A stretch of DNA of 17,108 bases from an uncultured Collinsella sp. (lineage in GTDB: Bacteria; Actinomycetota; Coriobacteriia; Coriobacteriales; Coriobacteriaceae), in the NCBI GenBank assembly GCA_958412345.1, contig CATYSO010000031.1, positions 1-17,108 on the forward strand, read 5' to 3'. Made by a program: the position numbers and the translations under genes. This document shows, in pieces, positions 1 through 10,842 of the stretch. Numbering within the stretch: the first letter of the stretch is position 1; the number at the start of each line of letters is the position of its first letter. Below the pieces are notes generated by a model that did not search any database, had not been told where the DNA came from, and was given only the letters and a program-made list of their open reading frames with translations.

Positions 1-529
1 GCGAACGGCGCGTCTGTTTAGCGAAACTGGTGAAAAATAGATTGACGCTAACATGCCGCTCGGCGACCTCGACCTGACGCCGGGGCTCATCGAGAGGGCG
101 CGCGCAGAGAGGGGCGATGCCCCGCTGGCCTAGCCTAAAGGAAAAACGGAATAGACGGACCGACCGTTCGGCTGAGTCTGGGAAGAGGTGCCGGGCGGAG
201 GGCGGAGCATGGCCACCGGACCTATCGAAACACATCTCCACCGTTCCTTCAACTGGGAAAACGCCGTCTCCGGGGCCCTGATGGGGCCGCGGGGGCGTTC
301 GGCTAACTGCGGGAACGGCCTATTTGCTCAATGTGTTCGGCTGAGATCGGAAATCAACCCTACAAGGTCGGCGGCTCGTAAGCAATTGTCAAATTTGAGG
401 TAACAATTGAGCAAGCTCTTCTATGAGTACGTTAACATAATCCTCTGCTTTTCCTCAGCGCACGATTTGGGCGTCCCCGCCTGCGCTATACTCCCCTCTA
501 GAAGTGTTCCTGATTCGATAGGAGACTAC
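1..529. other. 5' non-coding stretch upstream of galE
   Basis: I see no convincing gene here. The sequence contains three copies of GTTCGGCT(G/A)A at 166-176, 297-306 and 335-345, and a strong compound hairpin at about 260-299 (outer arms AACGCC/GGCGTT, inner arms GGCCC/GGGCC) without a U-tract. A minus-strand frame stays open from about 235 to the window edge and a 64-codon plus frame starts at 209, but both encode R/S/P-rich or nondescript peptides typical of chance frames in GC-rich DNA. The last ~60 bp hold the galE promoter and ribosome binding site. A structured leader or small RNA is possible but unproven. Confidence 0.5.
487..492 (+). promoter_or_regulatory. galE -10 box (TATACT)
   Basis: TATACT matches the sigma-70 -10 consensus at five of six positions and lies 37 bp before the galE start codon. 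The -35 side is poor (GATTTG at 464-469 with 17-bp spacing). The site is therefore inferred mainly from the -10 box and its position. Confidence 0.45.
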
Positions 530-1591
530 ATGTCCAAAGCACTCGACCCCAAAGACACCTGCGTCCTCGTTACCGGTGGCGCCGGCTTTATCGGCTCGCA
601 CACCGTCGTTCAGCTGCTCGAGGGTGGCTACCAGGTCGTCATCGTCGATGATCTCTCCAACTCCAGCGCCGTCGCCGTCGACCGCGTCAAGACCATCGTG
701 GGCGACGAGGCCGCCAAGAACCTCACCTTCTACGAGGCCAACGTGCTCGACCGCGATGCGATGAACAAGATCTTCGATACCCATCAGATCGACCGCGTCA
801 TCCACTTTGCCGGCTTTAAGGCCGTCGGCGAGTCGGTGAGCAAGCCCGTCGAGTACTACCACAACAACATCGAGAACACCCTGGTGCTCATCGACGTCAT
901 GCGCAACCATGGCTGCAAGTCCATCATCTTCTCGAGCTCCTCGACCGTCTACGGCGACCCGGACAACCCGCCCGTCACCGAGGAGGATCCCAAGAAGCCC
1001 GCAACCAACCCCTATGGCTGGACCAAGTGGATGATCGAGCAGATTCTTATGGACGTCCACACCGCCGACCCCGAGTGGGACGTCGTGCTGCTCCGTTACT
1101 TCAACCCCATCGGCGCTCATCCGTCGGGCCTGATCGGCGAGGACCCCAAGGGGATCCCCAACAACCTGGTGCCCTATGTCGCCCAGGTCGCCGTGGGCAA
1201 GCTCGAGGCCGTTCAGGTCTTTGGCAACGACTACCCCACCCCCGACGGCACCGGCGTGCGCGACTACATCCACGTGTGCGATCTGGCCTCTGGTCACGTT
1301 GCCGCCCTTAACTGGATGAACGGCAAGACCGGCGTCGAGATCTTTAACCTGGGCACCGGCACCGGCACCTCGGTACTCGAGGTCGTCGCCGCCTTCTCCA
1401 AGGCTTGTGGCAAGGAGCTGCCCTACGTGATCCGCGAGCGCCGCGCCGGCGACATCGCTGCCAACTGGTGCGATGCCTCCAAGGCCGAGCGCATGATGGG
1501 CTGGAAGGCCCAGTACGACATCGCGGACATGTGCCGCGATAGCTGGAACTGGCAGAGCCACAACCCCAACGGCTTCGCCGACGCCGAGTAG
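530..1591 (+). CDS. galE: UDP-glucose 4-epimerase
   Basis: Interconverts UDP-glucose and UDP-galactose in the cytoplasm (Leloir pathway), and so supplies UDP-sugars for galactose catabolism or envelope glycans. The 353-residue product is the usual GalE length. It is an extended short-chain dehydrogenase: the NAD-binding motif TGGAGFIG sits at residues 15-22, the active-site SSSSTVYG at 135-142 with the catalytic serine equivalent to E. coli Ser124 at about 137, and the catalytic pair as YGWTK at Tyr162/Lys166. The C-terminal half has the family motifs RYFNPIGAH and RDYIHVCDLA. The frame is open further upstream to about 407, but ATG 530 is chosen because GGAG (521-524) precedes it at normal spacing and the protein then begins like other GalE proteins. 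A terminator follows, so it is probably monocistronic. Confidence 0.95.
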   Translation: MSKALDPKDTCVLVTGGAGFIGSHTVVQLLEGGYQVVIVDDLSNSSAVAVDRVKTIVGDEAAKNLTFYEANVLDRDAMNKIFDTHQIDRVIHFAGFKAVGESVSKPVEYYHNNIENTLVLIDVMRNHGCKSIIFSSSSTVYGDPDNPPVTEEDPKKPATNPYGWTKWMIEQILMDVHTADPEWDVVLLRYFNPIGAHPSGLIGEDPKGIPNNLVPYVAQVAVGKLEAVQVFGNDYPTPDGTGVRDYIHVCDLASGHVAALNWMNGKTGVEIFNLGTGTGTSVLEVVAAFSKACGKELPYVIRERRAGDIAANWCDASKAERMMGWKAQYDIADMCRDSWNWQSHNPNGFADAE

Positions 1592-1613
1592 CAAAAACCT
1601 ACATACCGTTCTT

Positions 1614-1647
1614 GCCCCGATCTCACGTTGTGAGGTCGGGGCTTTTT
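1614..1647 (+). terminator. Intrinsic terminator after galE
   Basis: The 13-bp stem runs from GCCCCGATCTCAC (1614-1626) to its complement at 1630-1642, with one G-T pair and a 3-nt loop, and is followed by TTTTT at 1643-1647. It begins 22 bp after the galE stop codon. Confidence 0.9.
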
Positions 1648-1696
1648 CATGGCATGTAGCCATTCGCCGAAAATCGACCAACTTTTTTATCTTGCC

Positions 1697-1726
1697 TGTA
1701 CATGTTTAAACAACATGTTTTACAAT
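1697..1726 (+). promoter_or_regulatory. Putative malQ promoter with embedded operator
   Basis: A good -10 box TACAAT lies at 1721-1726, with a weak -35 TGTACA at 1697-1702 (18-bp spacer). The spacer contains the perfect palindrome TGTTTAAACA (1703-1712). Read on the minus strand with one extra base it is TTGTTTAAACA, the same motif found in the regulator/PTS divergent region. Binding inside the -35/-10 spacer would be expected to repress. This is an inference from sequence only. Confidence 0.5.
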
Positions 1727-1811
1727 AGGCGTATCGAATCAGATCATCGGAGGCGGACTGCATACCCATCGGCAGGCCGACCCCACAACAAGAAGGTTGG
1801 TGAGCGCATTC

Positions 1812-3317
1812 ATGGAGCGTGCAAGCGGCGTCCTCATGCCCGTCTCATCTCTGCCCGGACCATACGGAATCGGCGGCTTTGGCTGGAATGCCTACGACTT
1901 CGTCGATTTTCTCGCCTCGTGCAAACAACATTACTGGCAGATTCTGCCCCTTACGACGACCAGCTATGGCGATTCGCCCTATCAGTCGTTCTCGGCCCGC
2001 GCAGGCAACCCCAACTTTATCGACTTTGCCGAGCTTATCGAGGCAGGGTATCTGGAGCAGCGCGATATCGATGGCGTGTATCTGGGATCCGACCCCAGCA
2101 ATGTCGACTACGGTGCTATCTTTAGCGGCCGCCGTCAGATTCTCGACCGCGCCGCCGAGCGCTTTGCTGCCGACAAGCCGGCCGATTTCGATGACTTTAT
2201 CCAGGCCAACGAGGACTGGCTCATCCCCTACTGTGAGTTCATGACCGTCAAAGAGGAGTGCGGTCTCAAGGCGTTTTGGGAGTGGCCCGCAGAGCTCCGC
2301 ACCCGCGGTGAGGCTTCTGCCAAGGTCTGCGCCGACCATCCGGCGCGTATGCTCTACCACCAGATGACGCAGTACTTCTTCGATCGCCAGTGGAGCCGCC
2401 TCAAGGCCTATGCCAACGAGCGCGACATTCTCATCATCGGCGACCTGCCTATCTATGTCTCGCGTGACTCCGTCGAGATGTGGGCGACACCTGAACTCTT
2501 TAAGATCGACGCCGCCGGCAATCCCGTGAGCGTCGCCGGCACGCCGCCCGACCAGTTCTCGGCCACCGGCCAGTACTGGGGCAACCCCATCTACGACTGG
2601 GACGCCATGGAGTCCGACGGCTTCTCCTGGTGGGAGGGCCGCATTCGCGCCGCCCTCGACATGTACGACGTCATCCGCCTGGATCACTTCCGCGGCTTCG
2701 AGGCCTATTGGGAGGTGCCGTTCTCCTCGCCCGATTCGTCCTACGGTTCGTGGACGCAGGGTCCCGGCCTCAAGTTCTTCAAGACGCTCGAGGAAAAGCT
2801 CGGCACGCTGCCCATCATCGCCGAGGACCTGGGCTTCCTCACCCCCGGCGTCATCGACATGCGCGACAACTCGGGCTTCCCCGGCATGAAGATCCTGCAG
2901 TTTGCCTTTGAGGGCACCAACTCGTACTACCTGCCGCATAACTACATCGCCAACACCGTCGCCTATGTGGGCACCCACGACAACGAGACGGCGCGCGGCT
3001 GGTTTGAGGGAACGGCCACCCCGCGTCAGCGCGAGCAGGCAGCCCTGTACACCCATCAGCAGGCCGGCGAACCCATGGCAGATGCACTCAATCGCACCAT
3101 CGCCGCCAGCGTGAGCGACACGTGCATCTACACCATGCAGGACCTGCTTAACCTGGGCAATGAGGCGCGCATCAACACCCCTGCCACCCTGGGCGGCAAC
3201 TGGACCTGGCGCATGCTCGACGGCGCCATCACCCGCGAGCTCGAGCACAAACTCACCGACTGGACCGAGACCTACTTCCGCATCCCGTCGGAGGCCGAAA
3301 TCGAGCTTCCTCAATAG
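1812..3317 (+). CDS. malQ: 4-alpha-glucanotransferase (amylomaltase)
   Basis: Transfers alpha-1,4-glucan segments between maltodextrins, releasing glucose and making longer chains for the phosphorylase; cytoplasmic, GH77 family. The 501-residue product has the family length and N-terminus (SGVLMPVSSLPGPYGIGGFG). Conserved blocks are visible: GDLPIYVSRDS, the nucleophile segment RLDHFRGFEAYW (Asp291), the acid/base segment PIIAEDLG (Glu338) and YVGTHDNET (Asp390), the three catalytic carboxylates of GH77. The frame extends upstream to TTG 1797 and GTG 1800, but ATG 1812 is preferred because GGTGAG sits about 7 nt before it. The next gene is a glycogen/maltodextrin phosphorylase, its usual metabolic partner, although a terminator separates them. 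Confidence 0.95.
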   Translation: MERASGVLMPVSSLPGPYGIGGFGWNAYDFVDFLASCKQHYWQILPLTTTSYGDSPYQSFSARAGNPNFIDFAELIEAGYLEQRDIDGVYLGSDPSNVDYGAIFSGRRQILDRAAERFAADKPADFDDFIQANEDWLIPYCEFMTVKEECGLKAFWEWPAELRTRGEASAKVCADHPARMLYHQMTQYFFDRQWSRLKAYANERDILIIGDLPIYVSRDSVEMWATPELFKIDAAGNPVSVAGTPPDQFSATGQYWGNPIYDWDAMESDGFSWWEGRIRAALDMYDVIRLDHFRGFEAYWEVPFSSPDSSYGSWTQGPGLKFFKTLEEKLGTLPIIAEDLGFLTPGVIDMRDNSGFPGMKILQFAFEGTNSYYLPHNYIANTVAYVGTHDNETARGWFEGTATPRQREQAALYTHQQAGEPMADALNRTIAASVSDTCIYTMQDLLNLGNEARINTPATLGGNWTWRMLDGAITRELEHKLTDWTETYFRIPSEAEIELPQ

Positions 3318-3364
3318 GAGCTACCGCGCCCGACCCCTCCCCACCGTGCGGACGCGCTTGCTTT

Positions 3365-3407
3365 TCCCGCGCGAGGCCACCCCAATCCCCTCGCGCGGGA
3401 TTCTTTT
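3365..3407 (+). terminator. Intrinsic terminator between malQ and glgP
   Basis: A perfect 12-bp GC-rich stem, TCCCGCGCGAGG (3365-3376) with CCTCGCGCGGGA (3389-3400), has a 12-nt loop and is followed by TTCTTTT. It would limit but may not abolish read-through from malQ into glgP, for which I find no strong promoter of its own. Confidence 0.85.
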
Positions 3408-3446
3408 GAATTTCTGACATGTAGTCAACTCACCACAGGAGGAAAC

Positions 3447-5714
<2,268 letters not shown>

Positions 5715-5743
5715 CTCATTCCCCTTACCCATCCTCTTGAGAA

Positions 5744-5774
5744 ACGGAGTCGTGGCAACACGGCTCCGTTTTTT
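5744..5774 (+). terminator. Intrinsic terminator after glgP
   Basis: An 11-bp stem (ACGGAGTCGTG at 5744-5754 with CACGGCTCCGT at 5759-5769, one G-T pair) closes a GCAA tetraloop (GNRA type) and runs directly into TTTTTT. Confidence 0.93.
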
Positions 5775-5814
5775 GTGCCCGCACGTTACCCTGTGATCCG
5801 ACTCGGCCAAACAC

Positions 5815-6031
5815 TCTCGATCCGTAACAATTACTCAACCAAAACGGTCCCAGCCGTTACAGATTGAGACATACCGGCCCCTCCCCTTGGGTTTATCTCA
5901 ATCTGTAACATCTAGCAGGTGTAATTCGCCTTTGGTGTTACAGATTTAGATGAAATGGTTGGCACAGCGGAACCGTCTCGATCTGTAACATCTAACGTCC
6001 GAAATCGGCCCTACCTGTTACAGATCAAGAC
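5815..6031. repeat. Six-unit alternating inverted repeat array, ~40-bp period
   Basis: Six copies of a ~15-bp element (plus-sense consensus GTTACAGATTGAGAC) alternate in orientation: minus 5815-5829, plus 5856-5870, minus 5896-5910, plus 5937-5951, minus 5976-5990, plus 6017-6031. Unit centres are 39-41 bp apart, so same-strand units recur every ~80 bp. The ~25-bp spacers are unrelated to each other. Any two neighbours can form a hairpin: units 2/3 share 14 perfect base pairs, and units 5/6 about 16 with one mismatch. The array occupies the gap between two convergent terminators, the classic location of BIME/REP-type elements. I do not recognise the family. Confidence 0.85.
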
Positions 6032-6057
6032 AAACTGACAGACGGAAAGCCCCAACA

Positions 6058-6102
6058 CAAAGAAAGGCTCCCCTCTCGCCCAGTGGACAGGAGGGGAGCC
6101 TT
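6058..6102 (-). terminator. Terminator of the ABC transporter operon
   Basis: A 12-bp perfect stem AAGGCTCCCCTC/GAGGGGAGCCTT (6064-6075 with 6091-6102) has a ~15-nt loop. Read on the minus strand, the right arm is followed by TTCTTT (6058-6063), giving an intrinsic terminator about 70 bp after the ATPase stop codon. Confidence 0.8.
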
Positions 6103-6170
6103 ATATGTGACCACGGCAAAAGGATGGCAAAGCCGCAGTCGCCCAAAGGGAGGGCCTGGATGCACCGGGC

Positions 6171-7370
<1,200 letters not shown>

Positions 7371-7388
7371 GTCTTTACCTTTCGATAC

Positions 7389-7413
7389 GCGGCGCCGCGC
7401 TGAGGGGCGCCGC
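7389..7413 (-). other. Intercistronic hairpin before msmK
   Basis: GCGGCGCC (7389-7396) and GGCGCCGC (7406-7413) form an 8-bp GC-only stem with a 9-nt loop in the 68-bp gap between permease and ATPase genes. No U-tract follows on the minus strand, so it may be an RNA-processing or stability element rather than a terminator. Confidence 0.55.
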
Positions 7414-7438
7414 CAAAACTTGCAAAACAGTTACGGCA

Positions 7439-8278
7439 TCAGCCCTTGACGGCACCTGCCACAACGCCGTCAATGATGTACTTCTGGCAGAAGATGTACA
7501 TGATGACGATGGGGATGACGACCATCATGATGCATGCCATCATGGGGCCGAGCTCGACGTGGCCGTAGCCGCCGCGGAAGTACTGGATCAAGATAGGAAT
7601 GGTCTTGTACTTGGTGGAGTCGAGCGTAAGGTAGGGCAGCAGATAGTCGTTCCAGACCCACATGGTCTCGAGGATGCCAACCGAAAGATAGGTGGGCTTC
7701 ATGATGGGAAGGACGATCTTAAAGAACACCTGGACCGGGTTGCAGCCGTCGATCATGGCCGCCTCTTCGATCTCGAGCGGGATGTTCTTGACAAAGCCGG
7801 CGAACATAAAGACCGCCAGGCCCGCGCCAAAGCCGAGGTAGATAAAGCAGATGTTGAACGGCGTGTTGAAGCCGATGCGGTCCGCCAAATTGGACAGCGT
7901 GAACATGAGCATCTGGAACGGTACAACCATCGAGAAGACGAACAGGTAATAGAAGAAGTTCGAGATCTTGCTGTTGACGCGCACCACGTACCAAGCGCAC
8001 ATGGAGCAGCACACCAGAATCAGCACGACCGACGTGACTGTGATGATGAGCGAGTACATAAACGCCGAGGCAAAGCCCTGCTCGTTAAGGGCGTGCATGT
8101 AGTTTGCGAGGCCGTTGAACGTCTCGGGCGTGAGCAGATCGAATGCCGTGGTGGTGCTGATTGCAGTTGCCTTTTTAAAGGAATTGAGCGCAATCATGAA
8201 CACGGGATAGATCCACGCGAGCGACAGAATCGTAAAGAAAATCGAGAGCGCGCGGTTGATAACCTTATCGCGTTTCAT
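7439..8278 (-). CDS. Carbohydrate ABC transporter permease, MalG/MsmG type
   Basis: One of two membrane subunits of the CUT1 importer. The 279-residue product has an N-terminal membrane segment (about 10-32) and several further hydrophobic segments. It carries the cytoplasmic EAA loop IPLEIEEAAMIDGCNP (about 166-181), which contacts the ATPase, and ends in YIIDGVVAGAVKG, the typical C-terminus of MalG/LacG-like permeases. Its ATG overlaps the upstream permease stop codon by one base (TAATG at 8276-8280), so the two are translationally coupled. A strong AAGGAGG lies within the end of the upstream gene. Substrate cannot be read from this subunit. Confidence 0.92.
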   Translation of the reverse strand: MKRDKVINRALSIFFTILSLAWIYPVFMIALNSFKKATAISTTTAFDLLTPETFNGLANYMHALNEQGFASAFMYSLIITVTSVVLILVCCSMCAWYVVRVNSKISNFFYYLFVFSMVVPFQMLMFTLSNLADRIGFNTPFNICFIYLGFGAGLAVFMFAGFVKNIPLEIEEAAMIDGCNPVQVFFKIVLPIMKPTYLSVGILETMWVWNDYLLPYLTLDSTKYKTIPILIQYFRGGYGHVELGPMMACIMMVVIPIVIMYIFCQKYIIDGVVAGAVKG

Positions 8279-9132
8279 TACTGCTGCACCTCCTTGGACC
8301 TCGTGGCCTTAAGCTGGATCATAGAAATAGCGACAACCAGGATGCAGAAGATAACTGCCTTGGCCTGACCGATGCCCTGCCATGCGATGCCAGCACGCGA
8401 ATAGAACGTGTTGTAGATGTTCAGGGCGAGCATCTCGGTGGAGTGCGCCGGGGCACCACCGGTAAGGGCGAGGTTCTGGTCGAACAGCTTAAAGCCGTTG
8501 GTGATGGACAGGAACAGGCAGATGGTGATGGTCGGCATCAGGTTGGGGATCTTAACCTTCCAAAACGTCTGCCATGCCGTGGCACCGTCGACCTTGGCGG
8601 CCTCGATGTAATCAGACGGAATGGACTGCAGACCGGCGATGTAGATGATCATCATGTAGCCGACCTGTTGCCACAGGGTCAGGATGATAAGGCCCCAGAA
8701 GCCAGCGGCGGAGTTGAGGGCGATAAGCTGGGCACCCACGTTGGAGAGCAGGCAGTTGATCAGAATCTGCCAAATGTAACCCAGTACAATGCCGCCAATC
8801 AGGTTAGGCATAAAGAAAATCGTACGGAAGATGTTGGTGCCCTTGAGCGCCTTGCGAGTGAGCGCCTGCGCAATGGCCAGCGCGATCACGTTGATGAGCA
8901 CCGTCGACAGGAAGGCAAACGCCACGGTAAAGAAGAACGACGTGGAGAACTGCGGGTCGGTCAGTGCGCGCACGTAGTTCTCGATACCGACAAAGTGCGC
9001 GTTATTGATGGTAATAAACTGGCAGAACGAGAGATAGAAACCCTGGATAAAGGGAATCACGAACCCGATCATAAACGCCAGGCACGTGGGCAGCATAAAG
9101 AGCGGCCACCAGCGCTTGAGTGCTTTGCCCAT
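8278..9132 (-). CDS. Carbohydrate ABC transporter permease, MalF/MsmF type
   Basis: First membrane subunit of the importer. The 284 residues contain about six hydrophobic segments and the EAA loop IPSDYIEAAKVDGATAWQTF (about 171-190). FKLFDQNLALTGGAPAHSTEMLALNIY near the C-terminus is characteristic of MalF/LacF/MsmF-like subunits of the CUT1 family. It lacks the large periplasmic insertion of E. coli MalF, as in Gram-positive homologues. AAAGGA precedes the ATG by 7 nt. It follows the binding-protein gene after an 87-bp gap that contains a strong hairpin, and overlaps the next permease by one base. Confidence 0.92.
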   Translation of the reverse strand: MGKALKRWWPLFMLPTCLAFMIGFVIPFIQGFYLSFCQFITINNAHFVGIENYVRALTDPQFSTSFFFTVAFAFLSTVLINVIALAIAQALTRKALKGTNIFRTIFFMPNLIGGIVLGYIWQILINCLLSNVGAQLIALNSAAGFWGLIILTLWQQVGYMMIIYIAGLQSIPSDYIEAAKVDGATAWQTFWKVKIPNLMPTITICLFLSITNGFKLFDQNLALTGGAPAHSTEMLALNIYNTFYSRAGIAWQGIGQAKAVIFCILVVAISMIQLKATRSKEVQQ

Positions 9133-9152
9133 AGAAGGGTCCTTTCAATATG

Positions 9153-9188
9153 CAGGGGGCGGGCAAACCTACGTCTGCCCGCCCCCTG
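9153..9188 (-). other. Strong hairpin between binding protein and permease genes
   Basis: A perfect 13-bp stem (CAGGGGGCGGGCA at 9153-9165, TGCCCGCCCCCTG at 9176-9188) encloses a 10-nt loop. It lies 31 bp after the binding-protein stop codon and has no U-tract on the minus strand. Such structures in binding-protein operons protect the upstream message from 3' decay and attenuate downstream expression, giving more binding protein than membrane complex. That role is inferred by analogy with malE-malF. Confidence 0.75.
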
Positions 9189-9219
9189 TCGCTAATCAGA
9201 TAGCTTGGGCAGCAACTGC

Positions 9220-10536
9220 TTACTCGGAAGCAGCCTTCTCGGTCTTCCAGCCATCGACGAAGGCGTTCTTGACGCCGTCCCACTTGGTGTTGTCGGCAGC
9301 ATAAGCGATGAGAGCCTGCTTGAGGTTCTTCTTCCACTCCTCGGAGGGGATGTAAACGAAGTCCCAAGCGACGGTCTTCTTGCCGTCCTTGGCCATAGCA
9401 ACGGCCTGCTGAGAGAAGACGTTGGTGGTCTCCTTAGCGCTCTTGAACGGGGCGGTCAGACCCATCTTGTCAGCGATGATGCTGGTGGCGGTGTCAGAAG
9501 TGACGCACCAATACATGAAGTCCTCGGTGGCCTTCTGGGCATCCTCGGAAGCCTGGGAGCTGACGCACCAGTAGTTCTCGCCGCCGGAGCACAGGCCCTG
9601 GTTCTCCTCGCCGTCAACGCCGATGTAGATCGGCAGCATGCCGAGCTGATCGTCGGTCATACCGGCCTTGGTGAGGTCGGCGTAGGCCCAAGAGCCGTTC
9701 TGGTAGAAGACGGCCTTGCCGGTTGCGAACTCGTTGGTGGCGTCGTCACCGGTCTTGGAGGCGAGCTGCGAAGGATCGCAGGTGGAGTCGGTGATGTACA
9801 GGTCGAAGATCTGCTTAAAGTTGTCGAGATACTCGCCCTTGATCTCGTCGTCCTCCTGGTTGTGCTCCTTCTCGAACTCGTAGTAGAGCGGGAGGTTGGC
9901 GAGGTGGGTGGTGTAGCGCCAGCTGGAGGAGTCATCCATGCCGGCGGAAGTGAAGGCACCGTCAACGCCGAGCTCGTCCTTGCGGGCCTGGATGTCATCG
10001 GCGCAAGCCTTTAGCTTGTCGAAGGAGTTGATGTCCTCGGCCTTGTAGCCAGCCTTCTCGAGGAGCTCCTTGTTGTAGATGATGCCGTAGCTCTCCTGAA
10101 CCCAGTCGATACCCAGATCCTTGCCGTCGGACTGCAGAGCCAGGGAGTCGTCGATGAGCTCGCCGCGGAGCTTGGTGTCGGACAGATCGGCGCAGTAATC
10201 CTTCCAGTTCTTAAGACCGGTGGGGCCGTTGACCTGGAACAGCGTCGGAGCGGAGCTCTTGGACATCTCGGACTTGAGCTTCTCCTCGTAGGTGTTGGAG
10301 GCGGCGGTCACGATCTTGACCTCGACGCCCTTCTCCTTCTTGTACGCCTTGGCGATCTCCTTCCACTCCTTGTCGACCTCGGGCTTGAACTGGAGGAAGT
10401 AGACCTCGGCAGCGTCACCAGAAGCAGAGGAGCCAGAGCCGGCAGAACCACCGCAGCCCACGAGGCCCAGACCAAGAACCGCAGCCGCGGAACCAGCAAA
10501 GCCCAGGAACTGCCTTCTGCTCATTTCGTTCTTCAT
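9220..10536 (-). CDS. Extracellular sugar-binding lipoprotein of CUT1 ABC importer
   Basis: Captures the sugar outside the membrane and delivers it to the two permeases. The 438-residue protein begins with a signal peptide that combines a twin-arginine motif (SRRQFLG, residues 6-12), a hydrophobic stretch and a lipobox LVGC with Cys28 as the lipidated residue, followed by a Gly/Ser linker. The remainder resembles family-1 (MalE/MsmE-like) solute-binding proteins, with SYGIIYNKELLEKAGY and FATGKAVFYQNGSWAYADL as recognisable blocks. The frame is open to GTG 10554, but ATG 10534-10536 is chosen because GGGTGG lies 6-7 nt upstream and the Tat motif then sits at the correct distance. It is first in the operon. 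The exact sugar cannot be read; malQ/glgP nearby suggest an alpha-glucoside. Confidence 0.9.
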   Translation of the reverse strand: MKNEMSRRQFLGFAGSAAAVLGLGLVGCGGSAGSGSSASGDAAEVYFLQFKPEVDKEWKEIAKAYKKEKGVEVKIVTAASNTYEEKLKSEMSKSSAPTLFQVNGPTGLKNWKDYCADLSDTKLRGELIDDSLALQSDGKDLGIDWVQESYGIIYNKELLEKAGYKAEDINSFDKLKACADDIQARKDELGVDGAFTSAGMDDSSSWRYTTHLANLPLYYEFEKEHNQEDDEIKGEYLDNFKQIFDLYITDSTCDPSQLASKTGDDATNEFATGKAVFYQNGSWAYADLTKAGMTDDQLGMLPIYIGVDGEENQGLCSGGENYWCVSSQASEDAQKATEDFMYWCVTSDTATSIIADKMGLTAPFKSAKETTNVFSQQAVAMAKDGKKTVAWDFVYIPSEEWKKNLKQALIAYAADNTKWDGVKNAFVDGWKTEKAASE

Positions 10537-10749
10537 TACAATCCACCCTTTCACACCGTGGCGGCACCCTTTGCCGCCGCCTTCGGAGATTGGCTCGGGG
10601 ACTTTGCCCCTTTTGCTGATTTGTACAATACGCTATTTGGCTAGTTGTTTGAACAAGTATTACTAGAGCGGTAGAAAAACTTCGGTGAACGGTAATTTCG
10701 ACTTGATACTTGACAAGTTTTGTATAAACAATTATTTGTTATCGAATGC
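10537..10749 (-). promoter_or_regulatory. Regulatory region of the ABC operon with two operator-like sites
   Basis: This AT-rich gap lies between the regulator's terminator and the binding-protein gene. It contains TTGTTTGAACAA (10645-10656) and TTGTATAAACAA (10720-10731), both close to the TTGTTTAAAC motif at malQ and the PTS gene, and the small palindrome ACTTGACAAGT (10709-10719). A possible minus-strand promoter is TTCAAA (10648-10653) with TATTGT (10625-10630) at 17-bp spacing, which would place one operator over the -35 box. The promoter call is weak; the repeated motif is clear. Confidence 0.45.
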
Positions 10750-10804
10750 AGAGAAAACGCCCGGTCAAGCCGATGCATCGTCGGTTTGACCGGGCGTTTT
10801 CTCT
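10750..10804 (-). terminator. Long terminator hairpin after the GntR gene
   Basis: A 24-bp stem with a single internal G-T pair runs from 10750-10773 to 10781-10804, with GC-rich core CGCCCGGTCAAGCCGA and A/T-rich outer arms (GAAAA/TTTTC). Read in either direction the core is followed by TTTTCTCT, so it could stop transcription both ways. On the minus strand it separates the regulator from the ABC operon. Confidence 0.85.
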
Positions 10805-10842
10805 TTGAGGGCATGAGTCTCGTCAGGCTGCGAGCTAGCCGG

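Noticed and set aside
1..235. Minus-strand frame open to the window edge, with ATG at 233-235 and a GAAGGA upstream
   Set aside because: The product is R/S/P-rich with no domain, as expected for a chance frame in GC-rich DNA. It is truncated by the window edge, so it cannot be fully excluded.
336..400. Possible TPP riboswitch, from GGCTGAGA-like sequence (GGCTGAGATC) followed by ACCC-like bases
   Set aside because: The second conserved half (CCTGATCTGG, CCAGCGTAGGGA) is missing and the downstream gene is galE.
209..403. 64-codon plus-strand frame preceded by a purine-rich GGAGGGCGGAG
   Set aside because: There is no recognisable product and its codon use is unlike the neighbours; the region has hairpin and repeat structure instead.
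455..1681. Long minus-strand open frame opposite galE
   Set aside because: It is a shadow frame caused by GC-rich codon bias; the plus strand encodes an unmistakable GalE and the minus product has no recognisable domain.
1845..3314. 489-codon minus-strand frame opposite malQ
   Set aside because: Same cause: the plus strand is a complete GH77 enzyme, and the minus product is low-complexity and rich in V/G/D/A.
5815..6031. CRISPR array
   Set aside because: Units are only ~15 bp, alternate in orientation and diverge from each other; no cas genes are nearby.
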